Shown here one piece after another: positions 61,417 through 64,000 of a stretch of 64,000 nt of DNA. Within the stretch, counting starts at the first letter, position 1. Every line of letters starts with the position of its first letter. The position numbers and the translations under genes were made by a program. Source of the stretch: Hyphomicrobiaceae bacterium (GTDB lineage: Bacteria; Pseudomonadota; Alphaproteobacteria; Rhizobiales; Hyphomicrobiaceae); contig JAGRKV010000020.1 of NCBI GenBank assembly GCA_020442165.1, positions 56,385 to 120,384 on the forward strand, given 5' to 3'. A model generated the notes under the pieces. That model saw only the letters and a program-made list of their open reading frames with translations. It was not told where the DNA came from and ran no database searches.

Positions 61417-62181
61417 ATGGCCAGAGCGAACACATTGAAGCAGCGGCTTGTCGAAGGCGGCCGCGCCGTCAACGCCTGGTGCTCGATCGGGAACAGCTAC
61501 ACCGCCGAAGTGATCGCGCAGCTGGGTTTCGACAGCGTCACGATCGACCTGCAGCACGGCGCCATCGACTATATGCAAGCCTTCGCAATGTTGCAGGCCG
61601 TCTCCACCGGGCCAACGCTCCCGATGGTGCGCGTGCCGTGGAACGATCCAGCAATTCTCATGAAGTTGCTTGATGCCGGTGCGATGGGCGTGATCTGCCC
61701 GATGATAAACACCGCCGAGGATGCGCGCCGTTTCGTCGGCGCCTGCCGCTACCCCCCGTTGGGCTATCGCTCGTTTGGCCCCAATCGCGCGGTGCAATAT
61801 GCAGGTGCCGACTATTGGCAGAGCGCCAATCGCGAAGTCTTGCTGCTGGCGATGATCGAGACCCGCGCAGGCGTCGAAAACCTGCAGAGCATTCTGGCAG
61901 TGGAAGGCCTCGACGGCATCTATATCGGCCCAGGCGATCTGTCGCTCTCATATGGGGCCGCCCCAAGCATGCGCCCGGCGGATGCCGAGGTTGCCGCCGC
62001 CATCGCCAGCATATGTGAAGCAACGGCAGCAGCCGGGCTCATCCCGGCCATCCATACGGATGGTCCTGCCACGGCGCGCCAGCGATGGGCCGAGGGCTTT
62101 CGCCTCGTCACGCTGCAAAGTGACGTTCGCTATATGGTGAATGGCGCCAATGCCGCGCTGGCGGCCCTGAAGGACGATTGA
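61417..62181 (+). CDS. HpcH/HpaI-family class II aldolase
   Basis: A 254-residue metal-dependent aldolase of the HpcH/HpaI (GarL-like) family, which cleaves 2-keto-4-hydroxy acids to pyruvate and an aldehyde. The pattern is VTIDLQHGAIDY (catalytic histidine), PMVRVPWND (arginine), DAGAMGVICPMINTAEDA, MIETRAGVENLQSI (metal glutamate) and IYIGPGDLSLSYG (metal aspartate). The substrate is not fixed. I chose the ATG at 61417 by analogy with homologues; a GTG at 61390 with a GGGATGGG upstream is an alternative giving 263 residues. Confidence 0.9.
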   Translation: MARANTLKQRLVEGGRAVNAWCSIGNSYTAEVIAQLGFDSVTIDLQHGAIDYMQAFAMLQAVSTGPTLPMVRVPWNDPAILMKLLDAGAMGVICPMINTAEDARRFVGACRYPPLGYRSFGPNRAVQYAGADYWQSANREVLLLAMIETRAGVENLQSILAVEGLDGIYIGPGDLSLSYGAAPSMRPADAEVAAAIASICEATAAAGLIPAIHTDGPATARQRWAEGFRLVTLQSDVRYMVNGANAALAALKDD

Positions 62182-62412
62182 GCGATTGCATAACGCTGGT
62201 TAGATCGTTGTGTGCCACGGATGTGGTGCCGATATGCACACTTGGCCGAGCGATCTGATGCGCAAGCGGCAACCAGCCAAGAGGCCCACTATTAATCGGT
62301 GCCATCACGAAGATATTCTGCATCACGCGCGCCTTCGGTTTTTGGCCAATGCCGCGGTTGACACTTGGTGCGGCCTCGGCTGCCGAAACGCGGCCCATGG
62401 GGACGAGCAGCA
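62182..62412. other. Intergenic region before the symporter
   Basis: About 230 bases with no supported gene. Nothing in it stood out beyond a GGGGACGAG ribosome site for the symporter at its end. Confidence 0.35.
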
Positions 62413-64000
62413 ATGACTGAAATTGCGCGGGGGTATTGGCGCGGCACGAGGCGGCTGGCGATCAGCGCATTTGTCGTATGGGCTGTGCTGGTCCTGGCCG
62501 TGCCGCTTGCGGCCCACCAGCTTGAAGTGATCGCCGTCATGGGCATGCCGCTCAGCTACTATGTGGGTGCCCAGGGCATCCTCATTGGCGTGACGATGCT
62601 GGCATTCGTCTTTGCCCATCGCCAGCGCCGCCTGGACAATGCACGCAAGGACGGAACCAACCCGCTTCGTCCCGAGAGGGCAAGGCCATGGGCGCGGGCG
62701 GACGGCGTGCCGGGGTTAACAGGCGCACTCGCCATGGCTGGGGACTGGTTGTCGGGCGCGATGCTGTTGACGCTTGCCGGCGCGCTCTATGCGTTGGGCC
62801 ACGACGGTCTATCCTGGCTCATCGGCTTGTTTGCGGGCGTTGCGCTCGGCGGCATGTTGATCGGGCCGCACGTCCATCGCTCTGGGGCGGCATCTGTCAC
62901 AGGCTTTCTCGCGCAGCGCTTTGGCGCTGTCGCTGGTGCCCTTGCAGCGCTCATCGCCGCACTGGTGACTATGCTGCTGCTGGCTGCCAACGCCAAAGCA
63001 CTGGTTGCCGTGCTCGCCGCGTTGATGCCAGACATGCGTTACGGGTCGGAGGCAGGCATCCTGTCGATCGCAGTCGTTTTCATCGCCGCCGCTCTGCGCT
63101 CCGGCAAGCCGGGCATGACGACGGTGCAGGCTGTCGCCTATCCACTTCTCGCCGCCGTGCTGGCCATGCTTGTCGTGGTGACGTCGAAGGGTATCGCACC
63201 CAACATCTTCACCTATGGCGCAACCCTGCAGGCAATATCGTCGGCGGAATTGAGTTTGCTGCAAGGAGAGCTGGCAGACCCTGTGTCGCTCAAGGCATAT
63301 CTCCGCGCCTTCACCACGGCGACGCCCTGGGATGCAGTGCTTTTGACTCTCTCTCTGGCGCTGGGCATCGCCGCCGTGCCGCACGTTCTGGCACGGCCCG
63401 TCGCGGCGCGATCTCATGAAGGGGCAAGATTGATGCCCGCCGCCGCACTCATGATGATGCTCGTTGCAACACTGGCGCTTGCCCCGCTCGCCGCCATGAC
63501 GCGTCACGGCATGTTGACATTGCTCACTGGGCAACCGGTCGGCTCGCTGCCGCCGGTGGTGACGGAGATGGGCAGTCGCGGCTTGCTCGATGTCTGCGGG
63601 GTGCCCGCCGTATCGCAGCAGGTGGTGACTGCTGCATGTGCCGCGCTCGAAGAGCCACCGACAACGGCACTGCGCCTGCACGATATGAGTGTGACGAGTG
63701 GGACAGAATTGCTGGCCATGCCCTGGCTGGCTGGGCTTCCCAGCCCTGCGGCCACGATCCTCGCCGTCGCCGTCGGCATAGCAGCGGTGCTTGGCGCGGC
63801 GGCTGTCGATGAAGGTCAGGGTCAGGCGCACCAGCCGGGGCGACGCCTGCGCGCCGGCCCCGCGGGAGAGGCGCACCCGGTAGCGCACCGCCACGCCGTC
63901 GCCGCGCGAGCGGTGGAACAGCCCGCCCACGGTGTCGCCCGCGAACGGGTTGGGTGTCCCGTCGGGCAGGTGATCCGCGGGTCGCGAGTCCTCCGCCACC
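62413..64000 (+). CDS. Fused DUF4212-like/sodium:solute symporter protein, incomplete and apparently broken near 63805
   Basis: The frame starts at an ATG with GGGGACGAG upstream and stays open to the window edge (529 codons). Residues 1-75 look like the small subunit DUF4212: YWRGTRRLAISAFVVWAVLVL, then a second helix with GMPLSYYVGAQGILIGVTM and an ending HRQRRLD. A short charged linker leads into a symporter large subunit (SSS family), with LAMAGDWLSGAMLLTLAG and many further helices. The usual first helix and DFYVAGR segment of the large subunit are missing. After ILAVAVGIAAVLGAAA (ending about 63804) the sequence becomes charged, GC-rich and unlike the family, so the intact gene probably stops being real here. 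Acetate or another organic acid is a plausible substrate. Confidence 0.7.
   Translation, partial: MTEIARGYWRGTRRLAISAFVVWAVLVLAVPLAAHQLEVIAVMGMPLSYYVGAQGILIGVTMLAFVFAHRQRRLDNARKDGTNPLRPERARPWARADGVPGLTGALAMAGDWLSGAMLLTLAGALYALGHDGLSWLIGLFAGVALGGMLIGPHVHRSGAASVTGFLAQRFGAVAGALAALIAALVTMLLLAANAKALVAVLAALMPDMRYGSEAGILSIAVVFIAAALRSGKPGMTTVQAVAYPLLAAVLAMLVVVTSKGIAPNIFTYGATLQAISSAELSLLQGELADPVSLKAYLRAFTTATPWDAVLLTLSLALGIAAVPHVLARPVAARSHEGARLMPAAALMMMLVATLALAPLAAMTRHGMLTLLTGQPVGSLPPVVTEMGSRGLLDVCGVPAVSQQVVTAACAALEEPPTTALRLHDMSVTSGTELLAMPWLAGLPSPAATILAVAVGIAAVLGAAAVDEGQGQAHQPGRRLRAGPAGEAHPVAHRHAVAARAVEQPAHGVARERVGCPVGQVIRGSRVLRH
63806..64000 (-). CDS. Partial unknown coding sequence in a very GC-rich segment
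   Basis: The reverse strand from 63999 reads through a 5'-incomplete or GTG-started frame of about 65 codons with almost every third base G or C (3 exceptions in 69 codons). It includes HLPDGTPNPFAGDTVGGLF and VRYRVRLSRGAGAQA, followed by RLVRLTLTFIDSRR. This bias is far stronger than in the neighbouring genes, so this looks like real coding DNA of a different, very GC-rich source. The frame continues on the minus strand to 62809, but beyond about 63806 it is only a shadow of the symporter. I do not recognise the protein. Confidence 0.4.

Noticed and set aside
62688..63419. 243-codon plus-strand frame in the symporter region
   Set aside because: It is out of phase with the symporter, which has clear membrane helices; arginine-rich shadow.

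Overview
The window reads as a chromosomal segment of an alphaproteobacterium of the order Hyphomicrobiales (Rhizobiales), probably from the Mesorhizobium/Phyllobacteriaceae side. The evidence is a GC-rich, Rhizobium-like codon use, a fabI-fabB-fabA block divergent from a Fur-family irr gene, an Omp25/Omp31-type porin-like barrel, a malic enzyme with a phosphotransacetylase tail, and a gene order that, from memory, closely follows the Sinorhizobium meliloti block olsB-tme-mutS-glnD-murJ-trpS-usp-nfu-tsaB-rimI-olsA-miaB-phoH-ybeY-corC-lnt-xre-metK-trmB. No rRNA, tRNA, CRISPR array, prophage or insertion sequence was seen.

Layout. 1-0.4 kb: the end of a receiver domain. 0.6-4 kb: olsB and convergent maeB. 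4.1-9.9 kb: mutS and glnD. 10-13 kb: a FemAB-like N-acyltransferase and a FAD amine/amino-acid oxidase, apparently inserted between glnD and murJ. 13-19.6 kb: murJ, trpS, usp, nfu, a RutE-type nitroreductase, tsaB-rimI. 19.6-27.5 kb: olsA, miaB, then the tightly packed phoH-ybeY-corC-lnt run and an XRE regulator. 27.7-29.8 kb: metK and trmB. 29.9-41.4 kb: the transcription/translation block rimP-nusA-ylxR-infB-(ycxB-like)-rbfA-truB-rpsO-pnp. 41.7-45.7 kb: a DsrC-like protein, a pirin and a copper-type P1B ATPase. 45.9-50.7 kb: murI, fabI, fabB, fabA and divergent irr. 50.8-54.5 kb: an SH3 protein, a 2-hydroxyacid dehydrogenase, a secreted unknown and an outer membrane barrel. 54.6-61.1 kb: cysK-moeB, coaBC-dut, a TPR protein and glpK. 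61.4-64 kb: a HpcH/HpaI aldolase and a symporter frame still open at the window edge.

How the genes work together. olsB and olsA are the two steps of ornithine-lipid synthesis. fabA/fabB/fabI make and elongate unsaturated acyl chains. lnt, murJ and murI serve the envelope. nfu and miaB are Fe-S linked. rimP/nusA/infB/rbfA/truB/rpsO/pnp plus ybeY, miaB, tsaB, rimI and trmB form a large ribosome and RNA maturation neighbourhood. glnD and glpK represent nitrogen and glycerol control.

Most of the window is ordinary core genome. The least ordinary signals are: (1) a sharp break at about 63.80 kb where a symporter loses its family pattern and the DNA becomes about 80% GC with a clean coding frame on the other strand, which looks like a chimeric junction or recent recombination; (2) the symporter itself, which appears to fuse a DUF4212-like small subunit to the large subunit; (3) a dUTPase with a lysine-rich histone-like tail; (4) degenerate G-rich repeats in the rbfA-truB spacer; (5) RNA hairpins in the rimP and rpsO leaders; and (6) an apparently missing fur/mur gene between rimI and olsA. 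I did not find a convincing wholly new multi-gene system. Motif positions and hairpins were read by eye, and family names come from memory of motifs, not from searches.
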